The notes under the pieces were generated by a model that was not told the origin of the DNA, searched no databases, and saw nothing but the letters and a program-made list of their open reading frames with translations. This document shows, in pieces, positions 42,674 to 50,673 of a stretch of 64,000 nt of DNA. Position 1 is the first letter of the stretch, and each line of letters opens with the position of its first letter. The translations under genes and the position numbers were made by a program. Source of the stretch: Hominenteromicrobium mulieris (GTDB taxonomy: Bacteria; Bacillota; Clostridia; Oscillospirales; Acutalibacteraceae); assembly GCF_020687165.1 (NCBI RefSeq), contig NZ_JAJEQC010000013.1, one strand, 5' to 3'.

Positions 42674-43770
42674 AAACTTATCTTAAAGCGTTTCGTTTAA
42701 AGCGCTTTTGGCTGCTGCTTTTGCTGCCTGCGGCGTTCCTTTTGGACTTCGCCGCACGGCAGAGCGCAGATTTTGCCGAGTGGTATGCCGTGACGATCTA
42801 CCCCGTGTACGCGCAGTTCTTTTCCGCCATTACGGGAGTCTTCCCGTTTTCTGTCGGCGAATTTTGTCTGATCGCGCTTGTCCTTTTCATTTTAGCGTAT
42901 CTCATTCACGGCGTTTATAAACTCATTCGTCATAAAGAGGGCCGTTTTGCGTACTTTGTGCGGTTTTTGTCGGTTCCTGTTCTCATCGCCACGTGCATCG
43001 CGTTTTTGTGCGTAACGAACTACGGCACGAACCACCGCCGGTACAGCTTTGCCGCCGTCAGCGGACTTACCGTGCGGGAGTCCTCCGCCGAAGAGCTTTA
43101 CAATGTGTGCGCGTATTTAATCAACGAAGCGAACACATTGCGCGAAAACCTGCCCGAAGACGAAAACGGTGTATTTCAGCTTTCAAACGATGTTTTTCTC
43201 GATGCAGACGAAGCAAAATCATCATTCAACAGCCTTCATGATACGTATTCCACGCTCTACACAAACGGAAAACCGAAGCCCGTGCTGTTCTCGGAAGTGA
43301 TGTCGTACCTTGACATCAGCGGCATTTACTGTCCGTTCACGTTTGAAGCGAACGTCAACGTCCACATGAACGACGTATTGATCCCCGTGACGATGTGCCA
43401 CGAGCTTTCACACCTTTCCGGCTACATGCGCGAGGACGAAGCGAATTTCATCGCATTTTTGGCGTGCCTGCAAAGTGACGACCCGAAATTCCGTTACAGC
43501 GGTGTGTATTTGGCGTCCGTCCACGCGATGAATGCTTTGCTCACTGTGGACAGCGACCTGTGGAACCGGGCGGACGCTTTAAAAAGCGACGCACTGCGCC
43601 GCGACATTCGGTCAAATAATGCGTACTGGAAGCAGTACGAAACGCCCGTTTCCGAGGTCTCCGACCGCGTGAACGACGCGTACTTAAAAGCCAACGGGCA
43701 GGAAAACGGTCTGCGTTCCTACGGCAGAATGGTCGATCTGCTTCTCGCCTACTACCGCGATGAGTTGTAA
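42670..43770 (+). CDS. DUF3810 membrane metalloprotease-like protein
   Basis: 366 residues. Three N-terminal transmembrane segments (FWLLLLLPAAFLLDFAA; FCLIALVLFILAYLIHGVYK; FLSVPVLIATCIAFLCV) precede a domain with the zinc-protease motif CHELSHLSG and a downstream EDEANFIAFL that can supply the third ligand. DUF3810 proteins have this layout, but substrates are unknown. Translationally coupled to the preceding small gene (ATGA). Confidence 0.88.
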   Translation: MKTYLKAFRLKRFWLLLLLPAAFLLDFAARQSADFAEWYAVTIYPVYAQFFSAITGVFPFSVGEFCLIALVLFILAYLIHGVYKLIRHKEGRFAYFVRFLSVPVLIATCIAFLCVTNYGTNHRRYSFAAVSGLTVRESSAEELYNVCAYLINEANTLRENLPEDENGVFQLSNDVFLDADEAKSSFNSLHDTYSTLYTNGKPKPVLFSEVMSYLDISGIYCPFTFEANVNVHMNDVLIPVTMCHELSHLSGYMREDEANFIAFLACLQSDDPKFRYSGVYLASVHAMNALLTVDSDLWNRADALKSDALRRDIRSNNAYWKQYETPVSEVSDRVNDAYLKANGQENGLRSYGRMVDLLLAYYRDEL

Positions 43771-43796
43771 TGAATATAGTTTTTGGGGAGTTCTCT

Positions 43797-44192
43797 ATGT
43801 GTGAAAAAATCATTGCGGCGTGTGGAAACGACTGCGCGGTATGTCCGCGCTACAACGTGCCGCCGTACACCAAAACCGCAGAAGAACTGCACCACACCGC
43901 CGAGCTGTGGTATAAAATCGGCTACCGCGACCACGTGATAACAAACGAGGAGATTGCCTGTACCGGCTGCAAGGAAGAAAACTGGTGCCGCTATCGCCTT
44001 GTAAAATGCGTGAACGAAAAGCACATCGCGCATTGCGGCCAATGTGAAAACTACCCGTGCGACGTCATGAAAGCGTGCTTCACGGTGACAGGCTCGTTCA
44101 TCTCCACCTGTAAAAAAGTCTGCACACCCGAGGATTTCGAGATATTGCGCAAAGCATTTTTCGAGAAAGAAAAGAACCTGACGCAAAATTAA
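43797..44192 (+). CDS. DUF3795 family Cys-rich protein
   Basis: 131 residues with twelve Cys in pairs: ACGNDCAVCPRY, CTGCKEENWCRY, HCGQCENYPCDV. The pattern suggests zinc or iron-sulfur binding and matches DUF3795. GGGGAG 6 nt before the ATG at 43797 supports this start; an ATG at 43770 overlaps the upstream stop. Function unknown. Confidence 0.85.
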   Translation: MCEKIIAACGNDCAVCPRYNVPPYTKTAEELHHTAELWYKIGYRDHVITNEEIACTGCKEENWCRYRLVKCVNEKHIAHCGQCENYPCDVMKACFTVTGSFISTCKKVCTPEDFEILRKAFFEKEKNLTQN

Positions 44193-44198
44193 GACGAC

Positions 44199-44244
44199 AA
44201 AAGGCCTTTGCACCGTCCAAAACGGAGATGCAAAGGCCTTTTTA
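44199..44244. terminator. Bidirectional terminator
   Basis: Arms AAAAGGCCTTTGCA (44199-44212) and TGCAAAGGCCTTTT (44229-44242) are perfect complements, followed by TTTAT. It lies between converging genes. Confidence 0.9.
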
Positions 44245-44251
44245 TGTACGA

Positions 44252-45058
44252 TTATTTATTCGCGTTCATCTCGCGGACTTCTCTTAAAATGTCCTCAAGG
44301 TCATATTTTTCGGGCGCTTTCGGCGCAGCAGGATTTGCCTGTACTGTCTGTGCAGCCGGCTTCGGGGTATTTGCCGGGCGCTGCTGCACGGGCTTCGGCG
44401 CAGGTGCGGCGGGCTTTACAGCTCTCGGTGCGGCGCTTTGCCGTGGCGCGCGATTCACTGAGGTCTGCACCGCAGCGCGGCGCACGTTCTGTGGCTGCAT
44501 GGAGACCGGCGTTTCCGGCATGATGGGGCGTTCTGCGGTGTACCCTGCCGACACCGGCATCACCGGCAGCTCGCCGGTGTCTTTATCCGGGTCAAAGGAC
44601 GTAGGCACGCGGGGCTCTGCCTCACGGCGCGCCTGCATCTGCTCTCGGCGCATGCGCTCTTCTTCGCGTCTTCTGCGGTTGCGTCGTTCCTCCTGCTCAA
44701 TCTCATCCAGCACCTCGGCGCGGTCCGCTTCGCCGCTGTCGCGGTTACGGCTTGCACGCTGCCACAAAATGATGCTGACAATTCCGCCGACGCCGAGCAC
44801 GATGCACACCGCACCCGCAATGAACAGCGTGCGGCCGACGCCGTTATCGGCCTTCAGCTCATTAAAGAACGATTCCGCTCCGCTGCTGTCTTCGCCTGCG
44901 GTGTCGGTCGTGCCTTCCGTAGTGTCCACCGTTTCGGTGCTGTCTGTGGTATCGGCCGTATCGGCTTCATCCGCAAAGGTAAGCGGCGCACACAGCGCAG
45001 CGCCGAGCAAAACCGCCGCTAAAACAACAAATATACGTTTAGAAAAAGTATTTCTCAT
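44252..45058 (-). CDS. Single-pass membrane protein with basic, Pro/Ala-rich cytoplasmic tail
   Basis: 268 residues. Signal peptide (MRNTFSKRIFVVLAAVLLGA), a Thr/Asp/Glu-rich extracytoplasmic linker, a transmembrane helix (TLFIAGAVCIVLGVGGIVSI), an Arg/Glu-rich coiled-coil-like stretch and a Pro/Ala-rich segment ending YDLEDILREVREMNA. AGAGGAAA precedes the ATG at 45058. No family recognised; the layout resembles the TPM-domain protein at 32 kb but without the TPM domain. The short conserved-looking C-terminus could be a protein-docking peptide. Confidence 0.75.
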   Translation of the reverse strand: MRNTFSKRIFVVLAAVLLGAALCAPLTFADEADTADTTDSTETVDTTEGTTDTAGEDSSGAESFFNELKADNGVGRTLFIAGAVCIVLGVGGIVSIILWQRASRNRDSGEADRAEVLDEIEQEERRNRRRREEERMRREQMQARREAEPRVPTSFDPDKDTGELPVMPVSAGYTAERPIMPETPVSMQPQNVRRAAVQTSVNRAPRQSAAPRAVKPAAPAPKPVQQRPANTPKPAAQTVQANPAAPKAPEKYDLEDILREVREMNANK

Positions 45059-45150
45059 AATCCATTTCCTCTTTCGTGATAACTTATGTGTCACGATTTC
45101 GAATTCATTTTTATTTAGTTTAGCATATTTTGCATGGTGTTTCAACGGCA

Positions 45151-45203
45151 AAATAAACAAACCCGCCGCTTCTCTGCACGGTTCATGCAGTCGAAACGGC
45201 GGG
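45151..45203 (-). terminator. Terminator of glyS
   Basis: CCCGCCG (45162-45168) / CGGCGGG (45197-45203) stem with inner CTGCA/TGCAG, followed on the minus strand by TTTGTTTATTTT. Confidence 0.85.
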
Positions 45204-45225
45204 TGCTGTGTCTATTTATATTTCT

Positions 45226-46623
45226 TTAGAAATCAATCTTCTCTGCAATGTACGCTTCAAGCTCGTCAATCTTCACGCGCTCCTGCTCCATGCTGTCACG
45301 GTCGCGAACGGTAACGCAGCCGTCATTTTCACTGTCAAAGTCATACGTGATGCAGAACGGCGTGCCGATCTCATCCTGGCGGCGATAGCGCTTGCCGATG
45401 GAACCCGTATCGTCAAAGTCAACGGAAAACTTCTTTGCGAGCGCATCGTAAACCTCGCCGGCCTTTTCGCTCAGCTTCTTGGAGAGCGGCAGAATCGCTG
45501 CCTTAAACGGTGCCAGTGCCGGGTGCAGACGCAGTACAACGCGCACGTCCGGTTTTTCTTCGGTGCCGAGGTTTTCTTCGTCGTAAGCGTCGCACAGGAA
45601 CGCCAGCGCTACGCGGTCTGCGCCGAGAGACGGCTCGACGACATACGGCACATAGCGGGTGTTCGTCTCCGGGTCGAAATAGGAGAGATCCTTGCCGGAA
45701 TGCTCCTGATGGCGGGTGAGGTCATAGTCTGTGCGGTCTGCAATGCCCCAAAGCTCGCCCCAGCCGAACGGGAACAGATACTCAATATCCGTCGTCGCCT
45801 TGGAGTAGAAGGAGAGCTCCTTCTGGCTGTGGTCGCGCAGGCGGATGTTCGCTTCGTCCAGACCGAGGTTCAAAAGCCAGTTTTTGCAGAAATCCTTCCA
45901 GTAGTAGAACCAGTCGAGGTCCGTGCCCGGCTTGCAGAAGAATTCGCACTCCATCTGCTCAAACTCGCGAATGCGGAAAATGAAGTTGCCCGGGGTAATC
46001 TCATTTCTGAAGCTCTTGCCCACCTGACAAACGCCGAACGGCACCTTCTTGCGCGTGGTGCGCTGAATGCTCGGGAAGTTGACAAAAATGCCCTGTGCAG
46101 TCTCCGGGCGGAGGTACAGCTGGCTCTTTGCGTCTTCCGTAACACCCTGGAACGTCTTGAACATCAGGTTGAACTGGCGGATATCCGTAAAGTTGTGGCC
46201 GCCGCACTCCGGGCAGGCAATGTTGTTGTCGGCGATAAACTGCTGCATCTGCTCGTTCGTCCAGCCGTCTGCGGATTCGCCGGTGAAGTCTTCAATGAGC
46301 TTATCGGCACGGTGACGGGTCTTGCAGTCCTTGCAGTCCATCAGCGGGTCGGAGAAGCCGCCCACGTGGCCGGTTGCCACCCAGACTTCCGGGTTCATGA
46401 GGATTGCGGAATCCAGCGCCACGTTGTAGCGGCTCTCCTGCACGAACTTGCGTTTCCACGCGTTTTTTACGTTGTCCTTGAAAAGGCAGCCCAGCGGGCC
46501 GTAGTCCCAAGAGTTGGACAGACCGCCGTAAATTTCGGAGCCGGGGTATACGTAGCCTCTGTTTTTGCAGAGCGCCACGATTTTTTCCATGGTCTTTTCT
46601 TCGGGCTTCAGAACTTTCTTCAT
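45226..46623 (-). CDS. glyS: Glycyl-tRNA synthetase (single-chain, alpha2 type)
   Basis: 465 residues; class II synthetase. Motif 2 lies in QVGKSFRNEITPGNFIFRIR and motif 3 in EPSLGADRVALAF. The insert CKDCKTRHR ... CPECGGHNF is a zinc-binding pair typical of this eukaryote-like GlyRS. GAAAGGAG precedes the ATG. No T-box leader was found upstream, although many Firmicutes synthetase genes have one. Confidence 0.96.
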   Translation of the reverse strand: MKKVLKPEEKTMEKIVALCKNRGYVYPGSEIYGGLSNSWDYGPLGCLFKDNVKNAWKRKFVQESRYNVALDSAILMNPEVWVATGHVGGFSDPLMDCKDCKTRHRADKLIEDFTGESADGWTNEQMQQFIADNNIACPECGGHNFTDIRQFNLMFKTFQGVTEDAKSQLYLRPETAQGIFVNFPSIQRTTRKKVPFGVCQVGKSFRNEITPGNFIFRIREFEQMECEFFCKPGTDLDWFYYWKDFCKNWLLNLGLDEANIRLRDHSQKELSFYSKATTDIEYLFPFGWGELWGIADRTDYDLTRHQEHSGKDLSYFDPETNTRYVPYVVEPSLGADRVALAFLCDAYDEENLGTEEKPDVRVVLRLHPALAPFKAAILPLSKKLSEKAGEVYDALAKKFSVDFDDTGSIGKRYRRQDEIGTPFCITYDFDSENDGCVTVRDRDSMEQERVKIDELEAYIAEKIDF

Positions 46624-46748
46624 TTGTTAAACTCCTTTCGCGCCGCTGGCTGCTGCACAGCTTCGTGCAGCTGGATGCTGCGCTTGTGATTTATCAATCA
46701 TACCACGTTTTTCAAAGATACACAACTACCGCGGCGGGATTTTATACG

Positions 46749-46775
46749 AAAAAGCGGCACTCCGCAGAGCACCGC
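46749..46775 (-). terminator. Terminator of the thiamine transporter gene
   Basis: GCGGCACTC (46754-46762) / GAGCACCGC (46767-46775): nine pairs, two of them G-U, 4-nt loop, then TTTTT on the minus strand. Confidence 0.75.
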
Positions 46776-46798
46776 CCGAAATTTCCGCTTGTTTAGAT

Positions 46799-47392
46799 TT
46801 ATTCGCCCTCGTCCGCGATGAGTTTTTTCATCTGCGGCAGACGGAACAGAATAACCGCCGCGATAACTGTAAAGATGAGCTCCGGCAGCATGTAAGTGCC
46901 GTTGTAGCAGAAGGAGTAAAGCCACGGATGGCCCACCCAGGAAGCGCCGAACGCCACAAACTCATCAAAGTTTGCAAAGATAATGGCGCCGGAAATGAAG
47001 TGGCACACAAAGCGCAGCGCAACAGCCAGCGCCGTGCCGCAGCAAATGCCTACATAACCCTTCTTGCGGAAAATGCCCGCAATGCCGATAACCGTGTATG
47101 CCACGATGTAATCGAGCAAAATCGTGCCGATGAGAGCAGAAGGCGTCATGCCCCAGCCGAGGATGCCGTCCATCGTGATGCCGAACGCAAGCTGAACGAC
47201 GGATTCCACAAAGGAAGCCGCAAAGCCCCACTTAAGGCCGTACATGATGGAAATCATGGCGCAGGGCAGCATGGAAAGCAGCGTGATGGAACCGCCAAAC
47301 GGCATCTGAAGCACCTTGATCATGCTGAGCACAGCGCCCAGTGCGACCATAACCGCGCAGGCCGCAAGCTTTTTTGTATTGTTGTTCTTCAT
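46799..47392 (-). CDS. thiT: Thiamine ECF transporter S component (ThiT)
   Basis: 197-residue membrane protein with six predicted helices (SITLLSMLPCAMISIMYGLK; PSALIGTILLDYIVAYTVIG; ALRFVCHFISGAIIF). The fold and motifs match ThiT, the thiamine-binding S component that uses a shared ECF module. A TPP riboswitch and terminator precede it, which supports thiamine as substrate. GGAGG before the ATG. Confidence 0.92.
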   Translation of the reverse strand: MKNNNTKKLAACAVMVALGAVLSMIKVLQMPFGGSITLLSMLPCAMISIMYGLKWGFAASFVESVVQLAFGITMDGILGWGMTPSALIGTILLDYIVAYTVIGIAGIFRKKGYVGICCGTALAVALRFVCHFISGAIIFANFDEFVAFGASWVGHPWLYSFCYNGTYMLPELIFTVIAAVILFRLPQMKKLIADEGE

Positions 47393-47443
47393 AGTTCATT
47401 CCTCCGGTTTTCTACCGAGATTTAGGGGATAAAGCGGAGAAAA

Positions 47444-47472
47444 CAAAAACCGCGCACCCATTCGGCACGCGG
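47444..47472 (-). terminator. Riboswitch-controlled terminator before thiT
   Basis: On the minus strand, CCGCGTGCC (47472-47464) pairs with GGTGCGCGG (47458-47450), followed by TTTTTG. It lies about 27 nt after the TPP aptamer, giving a transcriptional off-switch. Confidence 0.82.
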
Positions 47473-47498
47473 CATAAAAAGCACTTAGAATAAGCGTA

Positions 47499-47583
47499 TT
47501 TTCCTACGTCGGCATTATCCGAATCAGGTAACAGGTTTCGGCGTTCACGCCGCTCTCAGCCGACTTTATACGTCAGCACCCTT
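47499..47583 (-). ncRNA. TPP riboswitch (THI element)
   Basis: Minus strand reads AGGGTGCTGAC ... CGGCTGAGAGCGG ... AACCTGTTACCTGATTCGG, ATAATGCCGACGTAGGAAAA. CUGAGA and ACCUGAU...GGAUAAUGCC...GUAGGAA are the conserved thiamine pyrophosphate aptamer positions. It controls thiT through the downstream terminator. Confidence 0.95.
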
Positions 47584-47661
47584 TTTTTACATTCAGTATA
47601 GCACGGAACTTTTCGCTTTTCAACCAAAATTTGTGTTTTCGGGCAGAAAACAAGGCTTTTC

Positions 47662-47690
47662 TTGATTTTAGAGAAACAAAATGATAGTAT
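47662..47690 (+). promoter_or_regulatory. Promoter of the rlmD-like gene
   Basis: TTGATT (47662-47667), 17-nt spacer, TAGTAT (47685-47690). The transcript would begin near 47697 and carry a leader of about 250 nt that includes the hairpin array. Confidence 0.6.
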
Positions 47691-47733
47691 AAAAGAAACA
47701 TAAGCCAACGACAACGGTGGTTAAAAGTTTTGC

Positions 47734-47900
47734 TTAAGCTTTTTCAAGAAGCTTAAAGCGAACGTGTGCGTTCGCTTAGGTTCATTAGGGCAGCGCCCTA
47801 AGTCGTCGTCCGCAGACGACGAAACACCTTTTGCCTAACAAAAAGTAGGATGGGAACCACAATTAGGGGGTCTCCCCATGAATTTGCAAGGCAAATTCAT
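47734..47900 (+). repeat. Array of six consecutive perfect hairpins
   Basis: Stems (bp): 47734-47756 (8), 47756-47777 (9), 47785-47801 (7), 47804-47821 (7), 47867-47877 (4) and 47878-47900 (10), each with a 3-7 nt loop and no mismatch. About 60% of the 167 nt is paired. No ORF. Either a structured leader RNA or a dispersed palindromic repeat. Confidence 0.75.
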
Positions 47901-47947
47901 AAAATAAAACGCTAAAACCGATTTAAACTACGGAAGGACATATAAAA

Positions 47948-49108
47948 ATGGAAAGCACACAGAACAAAACGCGCTGTCCGCACAGCAAAAAATGCGGCGG
48001 CTGCCAACTGCAGAACCTCGATTATAAGGAACAGCTCGCGCACAAGGAGCGCACGTGCATCCGTCTGCTCGGCAAATTCTGCCGCGTAGAGCCCATCATC
48101 GGCATGGAGAACCCCTACCACTACCGCAATAAGGTACAGGCCGCATTCGGTACCACGCGTGCCGGACGCATCATCTCCGGCATTTACCAGAGCAGCACGC
48201 ACAACATCGTCGCCGTGGACAGCTGCATGACGGAAGACGAAATTGCCGACCGCATCATCGTCGATATCCGCCGCCTGCTGCGCAATTTCAAAATGACAAC
48301 GTATAACGAAGTCACCGGGCGCGGCTTTCTGCGCCATGTGCTCGTCAAGCGCGGCTTTCAGACCGGCGAAGTCATGGTTGTGCTCGTCACCGGTACGCCG
48401 ATCTTCCCCGCGCGCAACAATTTCACCCGTGCGCTGTTAAAGCTTCACCCGGAGATTACCACGATCATTCAAAATGTCAACGACCGCTACACCTCCATGC
48501 TGCTCGGGCAGAACGAGAAAACACTCTACGGCCCCGGCTATATCACGGATATTCTCTGCGGGCTGCGCTTCCGCATTTCGGCAAAATCATTCTACCAGAT
48601 CAACCCCGTGCAGACCGAGGTGCTGTACGGCAAAGCGATGGAATTTGCGGAGCTCACGGGCAAAGAAACCGTCATTGACGCGTACTGCGGCATCGGCACC
48701 ATCGGCATGGTCGCCGCCAAAAAAGCCGGACAGGTCCTCGGCGTAGAAGTGAACCGCGACGCCGTGCGCGATGCCCGTGAAAACGCAAAATTAAACCGTG
48801 TGAAAAATATCCGCTTCGTCTGTGCCGATGCAGGCAACTTCATGGTAGATATGGCAAACGCCGGTGAACACTGCGACGTACTTTTCATGGATCCGCCGCG
48901 CACCGGCAGCGACACCGCGTTTCTCTCCTGCGCGCTCACACTTGCACCGAGACGCATCGTATACGTCTCTTGTAACCCTGAAACGCTCGCGCGCGACCTT
49001 AATTTTCTTACAAAGCGCGGCTATCGCGCCGAAAAAATTCAGCCCGTAGACATGTTCCCCCACACCGACCATGTAGAATGCGTCGTACGGTTGGATAAGA
49101 TGAATTAA
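47948..49108 (+). CDS. rlmD: 23S rRNA (uracil-5-)-methyltransferase, RumA/RlmD family
   Basis: 386 residues. N-terminal iron-sulfur site CPHSKKCGGCQLQNL plus Cys37; no TRAM domain, so a shorter form. The SAM site is VIDAYCGIGTIGM, the conserved DPPR is in FMDPPRTGSD, and the catalytic Cys is in VYVSCNPETLARDL. The family makes m5U in 23S rRNA at 1939 or 747; which site is not decidable here. A long hairpin-rich leader precedes it. Confidence 0.92.
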   Translation: MESTQNKTRCPHSKKCGGCQLQNLDYKEQLAHKERTCIRLLGKFCRVEPIIGMENPYHYRNKVQAAFGTTRAGRIISGIYQSSTHNIVAVDSCMTEDEIADRIIVDIRRLLRNFKMTTYNEVTGRGFLRHVLVKRGFQTGEVMVVLVTGTPIFPARNNFTRALLKLHPEITTIIQNVNDRYTSMLLGQNEKTLYGPGYITDILCGLRFRISAKSFYQINPVQTEVLYGKAMEFAELTGKETVIDAYCGIGTIGMVAAKKAGQVLGVEVNRDAVRDARENAKLNRVKNIRFVCADAGNFMVDMANAGEHCDVLFMDPPRTGSDTAFLSCALTLAPRRIVYVSCNPETLARDLNFLTKRGYRAEKIQPVDMFPHTDHVECVVRLDKMN

Positions 49109-49127
49109 AACAAAAGAAGGCTTTCCC

Positions 49128-49211
49128 ATGATTCGCCCCGTTACCGAAAAGGATATTCCCGCCTGCGGATATTTTCAAATGCCGCTCCCGAAAATTACGG
49201 AAGAAAGGTAA
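49128..49211 (+). pseudogene. N-terminal remnant of a GNAT acetyltransferase gene
   Basis: 27-codon ORF with its own AGAAGG ribosome site, starting MIRPVTEKDIPAC, the typical opening of GNAT acetyltransferases, then unrelated residues and a stop. The rest of the gene has been deleted. It ends 6 nt before the next ATG and now probably serves only as a translated spacer. Confidence 0.55.
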
Positions 49212-49217
49212 AAAAAT

Positions 49218-49871
49218 ATGGCTTCCAGTCTCATGCACTACGCAATCACGGATAAAATTTTGCAACTGTTTCCTATGCACGACGGTGCGCGGCTGCGCTT
49301 TGGCGCGGTACTGCCGGACGCTTCCGTAAACAAGCGGAAAACACATTTTCGCATTTACAATGAAAAGCTCGGCATTCGGCTTTATGATCTTGAATCGTAC
49401 CGCGCGCAGTTCGGCGAGCGTATGCAAAAAGATGACCTTTATCTCGGCTACTATCTGCACCTTATCGAGGATGCTTTGTACCGCAAAACACTGTACGACA
49501 CCTTCGGCTGGAATCCCTACACGCCGGAAAGCACCGTGCGCATGCACCACGATTACACGCTTTTAAATCGTCATTTCATTCAAAAATATAATATTCGGGA
49601 TGACCTTGCCGTCCCGGAAAATTTCACGCAGGAACCGATTTTCGCTTTTGAGCCGTTTGACGCCGAAAGCCTTCTGCGTTCGATTCATCAAAACTTTGTG
49701 CCCGCGCCGGCGGATGCCCCCTACTTTTTCACGGCTGCCATGGCGGACACGTATATTGAAGACGCCGTGCGGCTGTGCACCGCAGAGCTTGACCGCTTTC
49801 ACAGCGGCAAAACGCTTCTTTCCGCCGAGGATTTCACCTGGATGCCGCCGGAAAACAATAAGAATTTCTGA
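49218..49871 (+). CDS. Zinc-dependent phospholipase C-like protein
   Basis: 217 residues. MHYAITDKILQLF, FGAVLPDAS, KTHFRIY, YLGYYLHLIEDALYRKTLYD and RMHHDYTLLNRHF give the His/Asp pattern of the zinc-dependent phospholipase C/S1-P1 superfamily seen in short cytoplasmic Firmicutes proteins. No signal peptide. The substrate is unknown. It follows rlmD and the GNAT remnant in the same direction. Confidence 0.65.
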   Translation: MASSLMHYAITDKILQLFPMHDGARLRFGAVLPDASVNKRKTHFRIYNEKLGIRLYDLESYRAQFGERMQKDDLYLGYYLHLIEDALYRKTLYDTFGWNPYTPESTVRMHHDYTLLNRHFIQKYNIRDDLAVPENFTQEPIFAFEPFDAESLLRSIHQNFVPAPADAPYFFTAAMADTYIEDAVRLCTAELDRFHSGKTLLSAEDFTWMPPENNKNF

Positions 49872-49885
49872 ATAAAAGCAAAAAC

Positions 49886-49953
49886 ACCCTCCCGAAGTGA
49901 TGGATATGTACCCTATAAAGGAAGCATATCCATGACCGACACGGGAGGGTTTC
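49886..49953. terminator. Terminator with two stacked stems
   Basis: ACCCTCCCG (49886-49894) / CGGGAGGGT (49942-49950), with an inner GGATATG/CATATCC stem, then TTTCTT. The left flank is AAAAACA, so it is partly bidirectional. Confidence 0.8.
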
Positions 49954-50014
49954 TTGATTTCTCTTTGGAAAGCAGCTTCGCGGGGCAGACGCGCTTTCCT
50001 ATGCGCATTCGGAA

Positions 50015-50043
50015 TTGACATTCCCGTTCCGCTTCGGTACAAT
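50015..50043 (+). promoter_or_regulatory. Promoter of xpt
   Basis: TTGACA (50015-50020), 17-nt spacer, TACAAT (50038-50043). Start near 50050 leaves a 27-nt leader, too short for a purine riboswitch. Confidence 0.8.
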
Positions 50044-50076
50044 AGAATCAACAAGAACCTCGGGGGACAAAACAGT

Positions 50077-50661
50077 ATGAATTTTCTTGAAGAACGTATC
50101 GTAAAGGACGGCGTTGTAAAAGCCGGCAATATATTGAAAGTAGACAGCTTTTTAAACCACCAAATGGATATGCGCCTGTTTCGCCAAATGGGCGAAGAGT
50201 TCAAGCGACGTTTTGCAGATAAGCCCATCAACAAAATTCTGACGATTGAAGCCTCCGGCATCGGTATTGCATGTGTGGCGGCGGAATGCTTTGACGTGCC
50301 GGTCGTCTTCGCAAAAAAGAGCCAGAGTGTGAATATTGATGGCGACGTATACGTTTCCGAAGTGGAATCCTTCACACATAAGCGTGTGAATCGTGTGATC
50401 GTCTCGAAAAAATTTCTCGGCCCCGAGGATCACATTCTTATCATCGATGATTTTCTTGCAAACGGCTGTGCGCTGCAGGGGCTCATCTCTATTGTAGATC
50501 AGGCGGGCGGCACGGTGGAAGGCATCGGTATCGCGATTGAAAAGGGGTTCCAGCCCGGCGGCGCGAAAATTCGCGAGATGGGCTACCCGCTCGAATCGCT
50601 CGCCATTGTGGAAAGCATGGACGACGCAACCGGCACGGTCGTTTTCCGTCCACAGCCATAA
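50077..50661 (+). CDS. xpt: Xanthine phosphoribosyltransferase
   Basis: 194 residues. Starts MNFLEERIVKDGVVKAGNIL, contains the PRPP-binding motif ILIIDDFLANG and the family's EASGIGIACVAAECF. Converts xanthine and PRPP to XMP for purine salvage. The ATG at 50077 matches the family start; the open frame continues upstream without a ribosome site. Monocistronic or followed at 12 nt by a lipoprotein gene. Confidence 0.95.
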   Translation: MNFLEERIVKDGVVKAGNILKVDSFLNHQMDMRLFRQMGEEFKRRFADKPINKILTIEASGIGIACVAAECFDVPVVFAKKSQSVNIDGDVYVSEVESFTHKRVNRVIVSKKFLGPEDHILIIDDFLANGCALQGLISIVDQAGGTVEGIGIAIEKGFQPGGAKIREMGYPLESLAIVESMDDATGTVVFRPQP

Positions 50662-50673
50662 AAGGAGTTTTGT

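Noticed and set aside
45208..46689. A 493-codon plus-strand open frame opposite glyS
   Set aside because: Glycyl-tRNA synthetase on the minus strand is unmistakable; the antisense frame has no features of a protein family.
46624..46798. T-box riboswitch upstream of glyS
   Set aside because: The conserved T-box sequence and specifier stem were looked for on the minus strand and not found; only the thiT terminator is present.
50044..50076. Purine riboswitch before xpt
   Set aside because: The promoter leaves a leader of only about 27 nt, too short for an aptamer.
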